Part shown: positions 17,771 through 25,412 of the stretch, piece after piece | Numbering within the stretch: the first letter of the stretch is position 1 | How the letters are laid out: each line of letters starts with the position of its first letter | From: an uncultured Clostridia bacterium | Lineage (GTDB): Bacteria > Bacillota > Clostridia > Oscillospirales > Acutalibacteraceae | Assembly (NCBI GenBank): GCA_947632045.1 | Contig: CANRNQ010000020.1 | Span: forward strand, 1 to 42,887 | Direction: 5' to 3' | DNA: 42,887 bases | Position numbers and translations under genes: made by a program | Notes under the pieces: model-generated | What the model was told of the DNA's origin: nothing | Seen by the model: the letters and a program-made list of their open reading frames with translations, nothing else | Database searches by the model: none

Positions 17771-18268
17771 TTAAGCGCGGTATTTGTCAAGTATTCCCGC
17801 TATATCCTTCGGCTCAAGTCTGCCGTAAACCTCGTCGTTTACAGTGAGCACCGGCGCAAGCCCGCAGGCTCCTATGCAGCGGCACGCCGTGAGGGAGAAA
17901 AGTCCGTCCTCGGTACATTCCTCGGGCTCTATGCCGATTTGATTCGTTATCTCGTCAACGAGCTTGCCCGAGCCCTTAACATAACACGCCGTTCCAAGAC
18001 AGACCGATATGTTGTACTTGCCCTTCGGCGTAAGGGAAAACTGCGAATAAAAGGTTGATACGCCGTAAACCTCCTCGACCGGTACGCCAAGGCCCTCGGC
18101 GATCATTATCTGGACCTCTTTGGGCAGATAGCCGTAAACGCCCTGCGCCTCCTGCAAAACAGGCATAACTGCGCCCGGGTCGCCCTTATGCTTTTCGATG
18201 ATTTCCTTCAGCTTCGCCTCTTGCTCGGGTGTGCCGTTGAAAGGAAGCGTGCTAATTTTCTTTTGCAT
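17771..18268 (-). CDS. hndA: NuoE-like [2Fe-2S] hydrogenase subunit
   Basis: Thioredoxin-like [2Fe-2S] subunit (NuoE/HydC/HndA family), which works with the NuoF-like subunit in electron transfer from NADH. The 165 residues carry the four ligands as CLGTACYVKG and CRCIGACGLAP, the standard family spacing. PVLQEAQGVYGYLP and VYGVSTFYSQF are typical NuoE phrases. The ATG at 18268 follows AAGGAGGACAAAAA; a TTG at 18286 lies inside that ribosome binding site's upstream flank and is rejected. It is the first gene of the five-gene operon. Confidence 0.92.
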   Translation of the reverse strand: MQKKISTLPFNGTPEQEAKLKEIIEKHKGDPGAVMPVLQEAQGVYGYLPKEVQIMIAEGLGVPVEEVYGVSTFYSQFSLTPKGKYNISVCLGTACYVKGSGKLVDEITNQIGIEPEECTEDGLFSLTACRCIGACGLAPVLTVNDEVYGRLEPKDIAGILDKYRA

Positions 18269-18644
18269 TTTTTGTCCTCCTTGCAATGGTATATTACTTC
18301 ATTTATATATAGATTTTTATATGAAGTCCATATGTAACAATGATACAACATTGTCGAAAAAAAGTCTATCGTTTAGCCGATAATTTTCGTTGGAAAATGT
18401 CTAATTATGAAAGATAAACATAATAACGTTCACAATTTTAGTCATTATAACAATATTAATATATTCCCTAAATTATGACGCTGTAATAATTTTTACATTT
18501 TGCACTATACTCCCTTATTTTGATTGTTAAACCTGACAATTTTTGTTAAAAATTATTGAATTTTTTATCATTTGCGGTATAATTTAATCGTTTTAAGCTT
18601 TAAAATCCTATCGCTTTAAAGCACAAAATAAGGAGGATAACATT
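18269..18644. promoter_or_regulatory. Divergent control region of the hydrogenase operon and the symporter
   Basis: AT-rich spacer between divergent genes. It contains the symporter promoter (18556-18583). An inverted repeat ACAATG/CATTGT with a 6-base centre lies at 18337-18354 on the hydrogenase side. A second, ATTGTTA/TGACAAT with a 4-base centre, lies at 18523-18540 just before the symporter -35 box. Neither matches the 18-base Rex consensus with its exact spacing. I could not fix a confident promoter for the hydrogenase operon. Confidence 0.45.
18556..18583 (+). promoter_or_regulatory. Symporter promoter
   Basis: TTGAAT (18556-18561), a 16-base spacer and TATAAT (18578-18583), about 60 bases before the start codon. 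Confidence 0.75.
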
Positions 18645-20225
18645 ATGGTTATGTGGATCACGCTCGTTCTTTATCTGGCTCTGATGATTTTTATAGGAGT
18701 CTATTGCAGAAAAAGAACCGGCAATGTAAGCGACTTTGTTCTTGCGGGAAGAAACGTGGGCGCGTGGATGACAGCCTTTGCCTATGGCACGTCCTATTTT
18801 TCCGCCGTTATTTTTATCGGCTACGCCGGTCAGTTCGGCTGGAGCTACGGCTTCGCGGCGACCTGGATAGGAATAGGGAATGCCGTAATCGGCAGTCTGC
18901 TCGCCTGGGTGATACTCGGCGACCGCACCCGCAGAATGACAAAGCAGCTAAACGTTTCAACGATGCCCGAATTTTTTGAGAAGAGATATATGTCAAAGAG
19001 CCTTAAGATTGCCGCCGCTTTGATAGTCTTTCTCTTCCTCATACCCTACACCGCCTCCGTTTACAACGGACTTTCGACCCTGTTCGCCTCGGCGTTTTCA
19101 GGCATCGACTATAACATATGGATAATAATTATGGCTCTTCTCACCGCCGTTTACGTCATACTCGGCGGCTACTTCGCGACAGCCGTAAACGATTTTATTC
19201 AGGGCATAATAATGCTCTTCGGAATTGTCGCCGTCATCTTCTGCGCCCTCAACAATCAAGGCGGACTAACGGCGGCTCTGCAAAATTTGTCGCTTATACC
19301 CTCGGCAAGCGGTGAAGCGGGCGCATACGGCTCCATACTCGGCCCAGACCCGATAAATCTAATTGCTGTGGTTATACTTACATCTCTCGGCACATGGGGA
19401 CTTCCGCAGATGGTTCAGAAATTCTATGCCATCAAGGACAGAAAGGCCATAAAGCGCGGCACGATAATCTCGACTCTGTTCGCCGTGGTAGTGGCTGGCG
19501 GCTCGTATTTTCTCGGCGGCCTCGGCAGGCTCTTTGCGACCGTTACGAACGAAGCCGGCAAGACCCAGATAGCTACTCTTGCAAACGGCAGCCCCGACTT
19601 TGACTCGATAGTTCCGGCTATACTCCGCAGCGCGGTGCCGGAGGTGCTGTTCGGCATCGTTGTGGTTCTCGTTCTGTCGGCCTCCATGTCCACGCTTGCG
19701 AGCCTTGTGCTGACGTCAAGCTCGACTCTCACGATAGATATGATAAAGCCCTTCTCCAAAAAGGGGTTTTCAGAGAAAAAGCAGGTTCTCATCATGAGGA
19801 TATTCATAGCTGTTTTCCTTATAATCTCGGTAGTTATAGCGATATTCAAAAACGATTTGAACGCAATGGGAATAAACATAAGCGCCCTTATGTCGATATC
19901 CTGGGGCACGCTCGCGGGCTCGTTCCTCGCGCCGTTTATGTACGGCCTGTTCTCGAAAAAGGTCACGAAAGCCGCCGTATGGCTCAGCTTTGCGACCGGC
20001 GTTCTTATTACCGTTGTTTCTATGGTTCTCTTTAATCTCGGACTTTTCCCCGCTCTTACGGACTGGGCGAAATCGCTTCCGCTCAACCTCGCTTCACCGA
20101 TAAGCTGGGGCGCGATTGCAATGATAGTCGGCCTTATTGAGGTTCCGATAGCGAGTCTTGTCACAAAAAACAAAAATCAAGATGAAATGGACGCTTTATT
20201 TGACGAATTCAAACAAACAGTGTAA
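18645..20225 (+). CDS. Sodium:solute symporter (SSS family)
   Basis: Multi-pass transporter that probably couples Na+ entry to uptake of a small organic solute. The 526 residues have about 13 hydrophobic segments, the usual SSS size. The first helix is WITLVLYLALMIFIGVY, followed by VSDFVLAGRNVGAWMTAFAYGTSYFSAV, the family's typical TM2 region. GTWGLPQMVQKFYAIKD and SASMSTLASLVLTSSSTLTID are further family signatures. The substrate cannot be read from the sequence; members carry proline, pantothenate, sugars or carboxylates. AAGGAGGATAACATT precedes the ATG. The next plus-strand gene is an aryl-acid CoA ligase homologue, which may hint at a carboxylate substrate. That link is a guess. Confidence 0.92.
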   Translation: MVMWITLVLYLALMIFIGVYCRKRTGNVSDFVLAGRNVGAWMTAFAYGTSYFSAVIFIGYAGQFGWSYGFAATWIGIGNAVIGSLLAWVILGDRTRRMTKQLNVSTMPEFFEKRYMSKSLKIAAALIVFLFLIPYTASVYNGLSTLFASAFSGIDYNIWIIIMALLTAVYVILGGYFATAVNDFIQGIIMLFGIVAVIFCALNNQGGLTAALQNLSLIPSASGEAGAYGSILGPDPINLIAVVILTSLGTWGLPQMVQKFYAIKDRKAIKRGTIISTLFAVVVAGGSYFLGGLGRLFATVTNEAGKTQIATLANGSPDFDSIVPAILRSAVPEVLFGIVVVLVLSASMSTLASLVLTSSSTLTIDMIKPFSKKGFSEKKQVLIMRIFIAVFLIISVVIAIFKNDLNAMGINISALMSISWGTLAGSFLAPFMYGLFSKKVTKAAVWLSFATGVLITVVSMVLFNLGLFPALTDWAKSLPLNLASPISWGAIAMIVGLIEVPIASLVTKNKNQDEMDALFDEFKQTV

Positions 20226-20255
20226 AATAGATTTGGTATACGGTTGAGCTTAAAC

Positions 20256-20481
20256 GGCTGTCGTGTTGACGCGTTTAGGGTATTTTTAAAGCGACGCACA
20301 GGTTCGGGCGGCGACGCGCCTTTCCGCCTCTGGCGGAAAGGCGGTGAAAACACGGCGGGACAGGGACTCATCCACGCCGGAAAAGCTTGAGCGCCGTGTT
20401 TTCCGCGCGGCGAAGCCGCGCGGGTCGCCGCCCGAACCGTCCCCAAAACAGCACACACTAAAAACGAGCCGCACGACAGCC
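20256..20481. repeat. Palindromic element B (nested inverted repeats)
   Basis: A 226 bp relative of element A. The ends are GGCTGTCGTG (20256-20265) and CACGACAGCC (20472-20481), a perfect 10 bp inverted repeat. Arm 1 is 15 bp (20301-20315 with 20424-20438). A hairpin has a 12 bp stem (20317-20328 with 20332-20343, loop TCT). Arm 2 is 12 bp (20346-20357 with 20392-20403). A second hairpin has a 9 bp stem (20403-20411 with 20415-20423, loop GAA). The zone next to the right end, read in reverse, resembles the left outer zone of element A (CTCGTTTTTA and TGTGC). It fills the gap between the symporter and the ligase gene. Confidence 0.87.
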
Positions 20482-20533
20482 TCTCAGCCGTTTCGCGCAA
20501 ATATAAAAAGCTCAGCAAAGCGAGGAGATAACA

Positions 20534-21841
20534 ATGTTTTTCCAGAAGGATATAGAAACCATGCCGAGGCAGGAGATCGAGGCATTACAGCTTGAAAGAC
20601 TGAAAAAAACAGTAAAGTATTGCTACGACAACATCGGCTTTTACCACAAAAAGCTCACCGAGGCGGGGGTTATGGACGGCGAGAAAATAAAGTCGCTGTC
20701 GGACATTCAGTACATACCCTTCACCACAAAGGACGACATAAGGGACAACTATCCGTTCAATATGATGGCGGTGCCGATGAAGGATATAGTGAGGATACAC
20801 GCCTCGTCCGGCACGACCGGCAAACCGACCGTCGGCGTTTACACTCGGCAGGATCTTGACACATGGAGCGACTGCGTGGCGCGAGTTGCCGTTGCGGGCG
20901 GCGCGACGGCTGACGACATTATACAGATAAGCTTCGGCTACGGTCTGTTCACGGGAGCGCTCGGACTTCACTACGGCCTTGAAAAGATAGGCGCGACTGT
21001 CATACCCGCATCGTCCGGCAACACAAAAAAGCAGCTTATGATGTTCCGCGATTTCGGAGTAACGGGTCTTGTCGCTACGCCGAGCTACGCTCTGTATCTG
21101 AGCGAGGCTATGAAGGAGGACGGCTATCCTATGAGCGCGTACAAGCTCAGACTCGGGATACTCGGCAGCGAGCCCTGCACCGAAGAGATGCGAGCGCAGA
21201 TAGAGCGTAATATGAATGTTAGGGTATCCGACAACTACGGTCTTACCGAGATAGGCGGCCCCGGGTGCAGCGGCGACTGCGAGGCGAGAAACGGAATGCA
21301 CTTTGCCGAGGATCATTTTTTGCCGGAGATAATAAACAGTGACACCGGTGAACGGCTCGGCGAAAACGAGGTGGGCGAGCTTGTCGTAACTACCTTGACA
21401 AGGCAGGGTATGCCTGTGCTGAGATACAGAACGAAGGATATTACCAAGATATGCTATGACAAATGCGAGTGCGGACGAACACACGCGCGAATGGCAAAAA
21501 CCATGGGCAGAACCGACGATATGCTGATAATCAAGGGAGTGAACGTATTCCCGACTCAAATCGAGAGCGTACTCGTCGGCACGGAGCACATCGGGCCGCA
21601 CTATCAGCTTATAGTGCGCCGCGCAAACTTCAAGGACAATCTTGAGGTAAAAGTAGAGCTTGTGAGCGGCGAGCTGCTTGATAATTTCTCAGGACTTCAA
21701 TCTCTACAGAAGTCCATACACGACAGGCTCAAGAGCGTGCTCGGCCTTGAAACGAAGGTCACCCTTGTAGAGCCGAAATCGCTCGAGCGCTTTCAAGGCA
21801 AGGCAAAAAGAATACTCGACCTCAGAAACGAGAGCGAGTAA
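20534..21841 (+). CDS. paaK: Phenylacetate-CoA ligase-like adenylate-forming enzyme
   Basis: ATP-dependent acyl/aryl-CoA ligase that forms an adenylate and then a CoA thioester. The 435 residues match the PaaK family. Motifs are the phosphate-binding HASSGTTGKPTVGVY (about 90-104), YGLTEIGGPG, and the hinge region with RTDDMLIIKGVNVFPTQIE near 300-318, followed by the small C-terminal domain. A catalytic Lys is present near the C-terminus (FQGKAKRILDLR). Phenylacetate is the family name only. No other phenylacetate-degradation genes are seen, so in this anaerobe it may activate another aromatic acid. CGAGGAGATAACA precedes the ATG. Element B separates it from the symporter, so co-transcription is uncertain. 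Confidence 0.9.
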   Translation: MFFQKDIETMPRQEIEALQLERLKKTVKYCYDNIGFYHKKLTEAGVMDGEKIKSLSDIQYIPFTTKDDIRDNYPFNMMAVPMKDIVRIHASSGTTGKPTVGVYTRQDLDTWSDCVARVAVAGGATADDIIQISFGYGLFTGALGLHYGLEKIGATVIPASSGNTKKQLMMFRDFGVTGLVATPSYALYLSEAMKEDGYPMSAYKLRLGILGSEPCTEEMRAQIERNMNVRVSDNYGLTEIGGPGCSGDCEARNGMHFAEDHFLPEIINSDTGERLGENEVGELVVTTLTRQGMPVLRYRTKDITKICYDKCECGRTHARMAKTMGRTDDMLIIKGVNVFPTQIESVLVGTEHIGPHYQLIVRRANFKDNLEVKVELVSGELLDNFSGLQSLQKSIHDRLKSVLGLETKVTLVEPKSLERFQGKAKRILDLRNESE

Positions 21842-21860
21842 GCTCATAATTGATTATTTT

Positions 21861-21897
21861 ACTGCCGCATCGCCTCATGGCGGTGCGGCAGTTTTTT
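21861..21897. terminator. Bidirectional terminator between convergent genes
   Basis: A 14 bp stem (21861-21874 with 21879-21892, one G-T pair, loop TCAT) is followed by TTTTT on the plus strand and by A/T-rich sequence on the minus side. It lies between the ligase and the SdpI-like gene. Confidence 0.85.
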
Positions 21898-21932
21898 AAA
21901 AAGCTTTTCGTTTTATTGCGGAAAATAAAGCC

Positions 21933-22604
21933 TTATTCCTCCGAAGCCTTGTTCCTTTTCATCACAAAGTACGAATACGCGATATCCGCCGCCATCATAA
22001 CGATTAACAGTCCGAGCGTATAAAACAGCGCCGCGAAGCCCTTGAAGAAAAACAGACTGCCGACAACGATCAACACGCCGACTATCATAGACAACGCTCC
22101 GGCGAAGAGCTGATTTTTCTTCCACACGGTTTCATTTTTCATAGTCCACGGAGTGCGGAAGCCGACTATCGAATTAAGCCTTGCCTTTGGCATTATATTG
22201 CCGATTATGATAAACACAACGCCGAACAGAACCATTATTAGGCTAACAAAGTCTATCGGCAGGCTTTTCAGGTCGGTCACGCGGTTATATGCCGCATATA
22301 GGATAACAAGATTGATTATGTTCTCAATTATAAGAATAACAAGTCCTGTAATAAGAACTATTTTTTCATTATTCTTGCTTTCCGACTCCGCCTTGTCCGC
22401 AAGCTTGGAAAGCAGCAGCATAACCAGAGCGAGTACTGTAAACACTGCCGGAATCACCAAAAGCTCAAACTTACTGCCCCAGCGATCGACTGTGAAATCA
22501 ATCCCATAGTGCATCGGTACCTCGTCCGGCATAAAGATAAAGGCCGCGCCGGTCACAGCAAATGGCAAGAGCATAAAAATCAAATACGATATTTTAATTT
22601 TCAT
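21933..22604 (-). CDS. SdpI/DUF1648-type membrane protein
   Basis: Integral membrane protein of 223 residues. The N-terminal part has a hydrophobic segment and the DUF1648 phrase PDEVPMHYGIDFTVDRWGSK (about 27-46). Further hydrophobic segments follow, and the C-terminal SdpI-like part contains LNSIVGFRTPWTMKNETVW. In Bacillus subtilis SdpI is an immunity protein against the SdpC toxin and sequesters the repressor SdpR. Homologues without a toxin, as here, are common and their role is unclear. The start codon overlaps the end of the upstream repressor gene by 11 bases, so the pair is an operon of the sdpRI type. Confidence 0.85.
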   Translation of the reverse strand: MKIKISYLIFMLLPFAVTGAAFIFMPDEVPMHYGIDFTVDRWGSKFELLVIPAVFTVLALVMLLLSKLADKAESESKNNEKIVLITGLVILIIENIINLVILYAAYNRVTDLKSLPIDFVSLIMVLFGVVFIIIGNIMPKARLNSIVGFRTPWTMKNETVWKKNQLFAGALSMIVGVLIVVGSLFFFKGFAALFYTLGLLIVMMAADIAYSYFVMKRNKASEE

Positions 22605-22854
22605 TTTCAGCGTCTCCTTTCAGTCTGTCTAGCCACAAAACGACCTCGTCGAGCACGGTCAGGTTAAGCTCGTAGTAGATAAAGTTTTTATATTTGCTCT
22701 CATATATCAGATCGGATTTTTTTAGCTTATTCAGGTGATAAGAGAGCGCCTGCGGCGTCATTCCGAGCTTTTCGGCGAGATTCCCCGAGGATATTCTCCC
22801 TTTTTTAAGGGTTTGAAGTATATTGCGTCTGTTTGTATCGGCAAGCGCCGACAA
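22594..22854 (-). CDS. ArsR/SdpR-family winged-helix repressor
   Basis: Small DNA-binding protein of 86 residues from the TTG at 22854. The winged helix is seen in ALADTNRRNILQTLKKG, SGNLAEKLGMTPQALSYHLN (recognition helix) and YYELNLTVLDEVVLWLD. It lacks the CxC-type metal ligands of classical ArsR and resembles SdpR, which represses its own operon. The true start is doubtful: codons just upstream read I-N-E-I-L in frame, exactly the usual family N-terminus, with ATA at 22866-22864 where ATG would be expected. No good ribosome binding site precedes either. It sits behind a promoter flanked by two palindromes. Confidence 0.82.
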   Translation of the reverse strand: MSALADTNRRNILQTLKKGRISSGNLAEKLGMTPQALSYHLNKLKKSDLIYESKYKNFIYYELNLTVLDEVVLWLDRLKGDAENEN

Positions 22855-22884
22855 TATTTCATTTATCCCATGGCAGCCGCCAAC

Positions 22885-22908
22885 CTATTTAAAAATTTCT
22901 TTAAATAG
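22885..22908. promoter_or_regulatory. Operator-like palindrome O1 (downstream of -10)
   Basis: CTATTTAAA and TTTAAATAG form perfect 9 bp arms around a 6-base centre. The site abuts the -10 box (22909-22914) and should cover the transcription start. Autoregulation by the adjacent repressor is inferred. Confidence 0.7.
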
Positions 22909-22937
22909 ATTATAGTGCAGAGGAGTTAAGAAGTCAA
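22909..22937 (-). promoter_or_regulatory. Promoter of the repressor/SdpI-like operon
   Basis: On the minus strand, TTGACT (22937-22932), a 17-base spacer and TATAAT (22914-22909). The promoter fills exactly the gap between palindromes O1 and O2. Confidence 0.85.
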
Positions 22938-22967
22938 GAGCTATTTAAAAATATTTTTAAATAGCTC
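22938..22967. promoter_or_regulatory. Operator-like palindrome O2 (upstream of -35)
   Basis: A perfect 30-base palindrome with no central loop, beginning GAGCTATTTAAA and ending TTTAAATAGCTC. It touches the -35 box. Its core CTATTTAAA...TTTAAATAG is shared with O1 at 22885-22908. Confidence 0.75.
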
Positions 22968-22977
22968 GATAAAAAAG

Positions 22978-23016
22978 GCCGGCTCCGCATTATGATGCGG
23001 TTTGCCGGCTCTTTTT
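22978..23016 (-). terminator. Terminator-like hairpin between element C and the repressor promoter
   Basis: GCCGGC-t-CCGCAT (22978-22990) pairs with ATGCGG-ttt-GCCGGC (22995-23009) with one small bulge. T runs lie on both sides (TTTTTT on the minus strand), so it may stop transcripts entering from element C or read-through from the nucleotidase gene. Confidence 0.65.
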
Positions 23017-23039
23017 ATGGGCGCACCCAAACAGCAAGC

Positions 23040-23257
23040 GGCTGTCGCGCCCCGTTTTATTTATGTGCCTGCATAAGGCTACGGGCGGCGACCGGCGCGG
23101 CGCAGCCGCGCGGAAAAACGCGGCGCACAAAATTTTTCTCTGCCGCACAGTCTGCCCCGCCGCGTTTTTCGGCAAATTCCGCCGCGCGCGGCGGAATTTG
23201 CGGTCGCCGCCCTCCCCGTTATCTCTTCAGCCTAATCGAGATGTCATTGCGACAGCC
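23040..23257. repeat. Palindromic element C (nested inverted repeats)
   Basis: A 218 bp relative of elements A and B. Ends GGCTGTCGC (23040-23048) and GCGACAGCC (23249-23257) are perfect 9 bp inverted repeats. Arm 1 is 12 bp (23083-23094 with 23201-23212). A hairpin has a 7 bp stem (23095-23101 with 23105-23111, loop GCA). Arm 2 is 13 bp (23113-23125 with 23158-23170). A second hairpin has a 13 bp stem (23172-23184 with 23189-23201). Relative to A, the GCGCGGC hairpin is on the opposite side. The left outer zone shares CGTTTTAT and TGTGC with A. Confidence 0.85.
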
Positions 23258-23298
23258 ACCCCACGGTTAATGCCGCTTCATAAAACAGGCTTATCTGC

Positions 23299-23326
23299 AA
23301 AAAAAGGGCAGCGCAAGCGCCGCCCT
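23299..23326 (-). terminator. Terminator after the 5'-nucleotidase gene
   Basis: On the minus strand, AGGGC-g-GCGC pairs with GCGC-t-GCCCT around a short loop and is followed by seven T. It lies 17 bases beyond the stop codon. Confidence 0.85.
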
Positions 23327-23342
23327 CTAAAAATCAATCGGT

Positions 23343-25268
23343 TCAATTTTTCTGCTTTCTCTTTGACGCTGCCGCAGTCACTACAAACGCGCCCGCCATA
23401 ACGAGCACCAGCAGCACTATAACGCTCCTGCTGTCGCCTGTCGCGACCTTTCCGCTCGTGCTGTTCGCACTATTCGTGCCGCCTGTAGAAGCGCCGCCGG
23501 GCTTTGTATTGTCACCGGCTGAAGTCGCTTCTGACGCGCCCGTGTCTGCGTCTGTTGACACAGACTGCTCCTGAGTCGGAGCCTGTGTTGCTTCGGTCGG
23601 CTGAGTGGTATCAGTCGCTTCGGTTACGTCCGTCGGGTCGGTTGAATCCGTCGTAGGCTCCGCGCTCACGGGAGTCAAATTCGGCGTGTTAGCCGCCTCT
23701 GAAAAGGTGTTCTTCTCTATATAGCGGCGCAGAGCCTGCTCGCAGGTTCCATATTCGCTGACTATTTCCTTTGAGGCGATATGCGGATAGCTCTCATTTT
23801 CCGCGATATAGTTGTTCATTGCAACATTGTAAAGCTTGTCAAGCACTATGCTCTCGCCGTTTATCTTAGCGTTGATTATGCGGCTGCCCTGCGGCTTTGA
23901 GAGGTCAAACTCGGCTTTTAATCCGCCTATTTGCAGAGCCGAGCCGCTGTTTGACGGCCAGGAGTACTGCATCGGATCCTCGCCCTTTTCAACCGCTTCC
24001 TTTTGTATGGTATAAACCTCGTCGCAGGCGCGGCTTATTTCAAGCGCAAATTCCGCAACGTCGAGTATCTCCTGTCCTGTGAGCTGCTTTACGAGCAGAG
24101 TATTTCCATAGGGTGAAATGCTTATCAAATCGCCATACGTCACATCGCCCTTCGGTATTCCGGCGCGGATACCGCCGGAGTTTTCCATCGAAACGTCCGC
24201 GCCCGTCCAGTCAAGATAGGACGCGGTCACTATTCTGCCTATCGGCTGCTCGGCAACTCGAATATCCTCCCACGAATAGGGGTATTCCTCGTCGCTCTTG
24301 CCGACTACCTCTTTAAGCACAGTGCTCTCCTCGCTCTCTATCGAGCCTATGAGCTCCGACACCGCCGCATCTGATTTATCTGCGGTATCCTGCGAGGATA
24401 TAAAGCTCTCCTTTGAGGCAGAAACGGTTTTGCTGTCCTTATCATAGGTCAGCGATAAAACGCCCGCGTTTGAGAAATAGCAGTTAGCCTCAACCAGCGG
24501 GACGCTCTTGCCGTCCTTGTCGGTGTAGGTCGTGTCTATGAGCTTATGCTCGTGACCCGCCAAAACAGCGTCTACTCCGCTTATATTATTGACGAAGCCC
24601 TCGCAGTCGTGCTGATGAGTGATAGCGATAACTATATCGCAGCCCTCGTCGTTTCTGAGAGTCTTGGCGACCTCGGTCGTGCTTGCGGCCTCCTCGGTAA
24701 ATTTTAATCCGGTCAAATTTTCCTTGGGTGTAGAGGTGTAGAACTTATCGTCAATAGCTCCGACAACTCCGACCTTTAACACCGTGCCGTCGTCGGCGGT
24801 GACCTCCTTAACAAGATACGGAGAATCGAAGTAAGCGCTGCCGTCGTCGCGCACTACATTGGACGCGAGCACCTTGAAATCATATTGTGCGTCGAGCTCC
24901 CTCAGCCTGTCCGCACCGTAGCTCCAGTCGTGGTTGCCCGGGGTCATAGCGTCGTAATGCACTGCATCAAGGAGCTTTGCCATACTATCGCCCTTTTCAA
25001 CGGTCGCGAAGGCCTGACCGTGGAAGGTGTCGCCCACGTCCAAAATCAAATCGGGATCCTGAGCGTCGACAAAGGCCTTGAGTCCCTCAAAGCCGATTTG
25101 ACCCTTGTCTGTGGCCTTATAATAGCCGTGAAGGTCATTTGTGTGTATTATTCTTATGGTAGTGTCATTTTGCTCGGCAGCCGAGGCCGCAAGAGGAACA
25201 GCCGCCGTAAGCATAAGCGCAGCCAAAGACAGGCTGACGACTTTTTTTGTTTTAAAGAATTTTCTCAT
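23343..25268 (-). CDS. Surface-anchored 5'-nucleotidase / cyclic-nucleotide phosphodiesterase
   Basis: Exported metallophosphoesterase that dephosphorylates nucleotides outside the cell. The 641 residues begin MRKFFKTKK with a signal peptide ending LAASAAEQN near 35. The calcineurin-like domain shows RIIHTNDLHG, DVGDTFHGQ, GNHDWSYG and AGHEHKLID, the metal-binding set. The C-terminal substrate domain shows NSGGIRAG and YGNTLLVKQLTG. A Thr/Ser-rich linker follows, then VATGDS, a hydrophobic segment and KRKQKN, resembling a sorting signal with an atypical motif. The ATG at 25268 has AAAGGAG upstream. A longer frame from 25367 is rejected because it starts at or before the promoter's likely transcription start. 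It is a single-gene transcript. Confidence 0.92.
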   Translation of the reverse strand: MRKFFKTKKVVSLSLAALMLTAAVPLAASAAEQNDTTIRIIHTNDLHGYYKATDKGQIGFEGLKAFVDAQDPDLILDVGDTFHGQAFATVEKGDSMAKLLDAVHYDAMTPGNHDWSYGADRLRELDAQYDFKVLASNVVRDDGSAYFDSPYLVKEVTADDGTVLKVGVVGAIDDKFYTSTPKENLTGLKFTEEAASTTEVAKTLRNDEGCDIVIAITHQHDCEGFVNNISGVDAVLAGHEHKLIDTTYTDKDGKSVPLVEANCYFSNAGVLSLTYDKDSKTVSASKESFISSQDTADKSDAAVSELIGSIESEESTVLKEVVGKSDEEYPYSWEDIRVAEQPIGRIVTASYLDWTGADVSMENSGGIRAGIPKGDVTYGDLISISPYGNTLLVKQLTGQEILDVAEFALEISRACDEVYTIQKEAVEKGEDPMQYSWPSNSGSALQIGGLKAEFDLSKPQGSRIINAKINGESIVLDKLYNVAMNNYIAENESYPHIASKEIVSEYGTCEQALRRYIEKNTFSEAANTPNLTPVSAEPTTDSTDPTDVTEATDTTQPTEATQAPTQEQSVSTDADTGASEATSAGDNTKPGGASTGGTNSANSTSGKVATGDSRSVIVLLVLVMAGAFVVTAAASKRKQKN

Positions 25269-25350
25269 AAAGGATTCTCCTTTCAAATACAGTTTATAAA
25301 GCGCAGCGGCACAGCCGCAAGAGCTTTTGCGCCGCAGTCTGCTACAATTC

Positions 25351-25380
25351 ATTTTAATATCCCGCATATGCCTATGTCAA
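25351..25380 (-). promoter_or_regulatory. Promoter of the 5'-nucleotidase gene
   Basis: On the minus strand, TTGACA (25380-25375), an 18-base spacer and TAAAAT (25356-25351), about 83 bases before the start codon at 25268. Confidence 0.75.
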
Positions 25381-25412
25381 GCGATTTTGCTCAAAAAGCG
25401 CCTTAAACCGCA

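Noticed and set aside
18523..18540. Classical Rex operator
   Set aside because: The half-sites resemble Rex sites but the spacing is shorter than the 18-base consensus and one arm has a mismatch. It is kept only as a candidate inverted repeat.
190..23257. CRISPR array or rho-independent terminators as explanation for the GC-rich palindromes
   Set aside because: The copies are kilobases apart, lack regular spacers and T runs, and have matched outer ends, so neither explanation fits.
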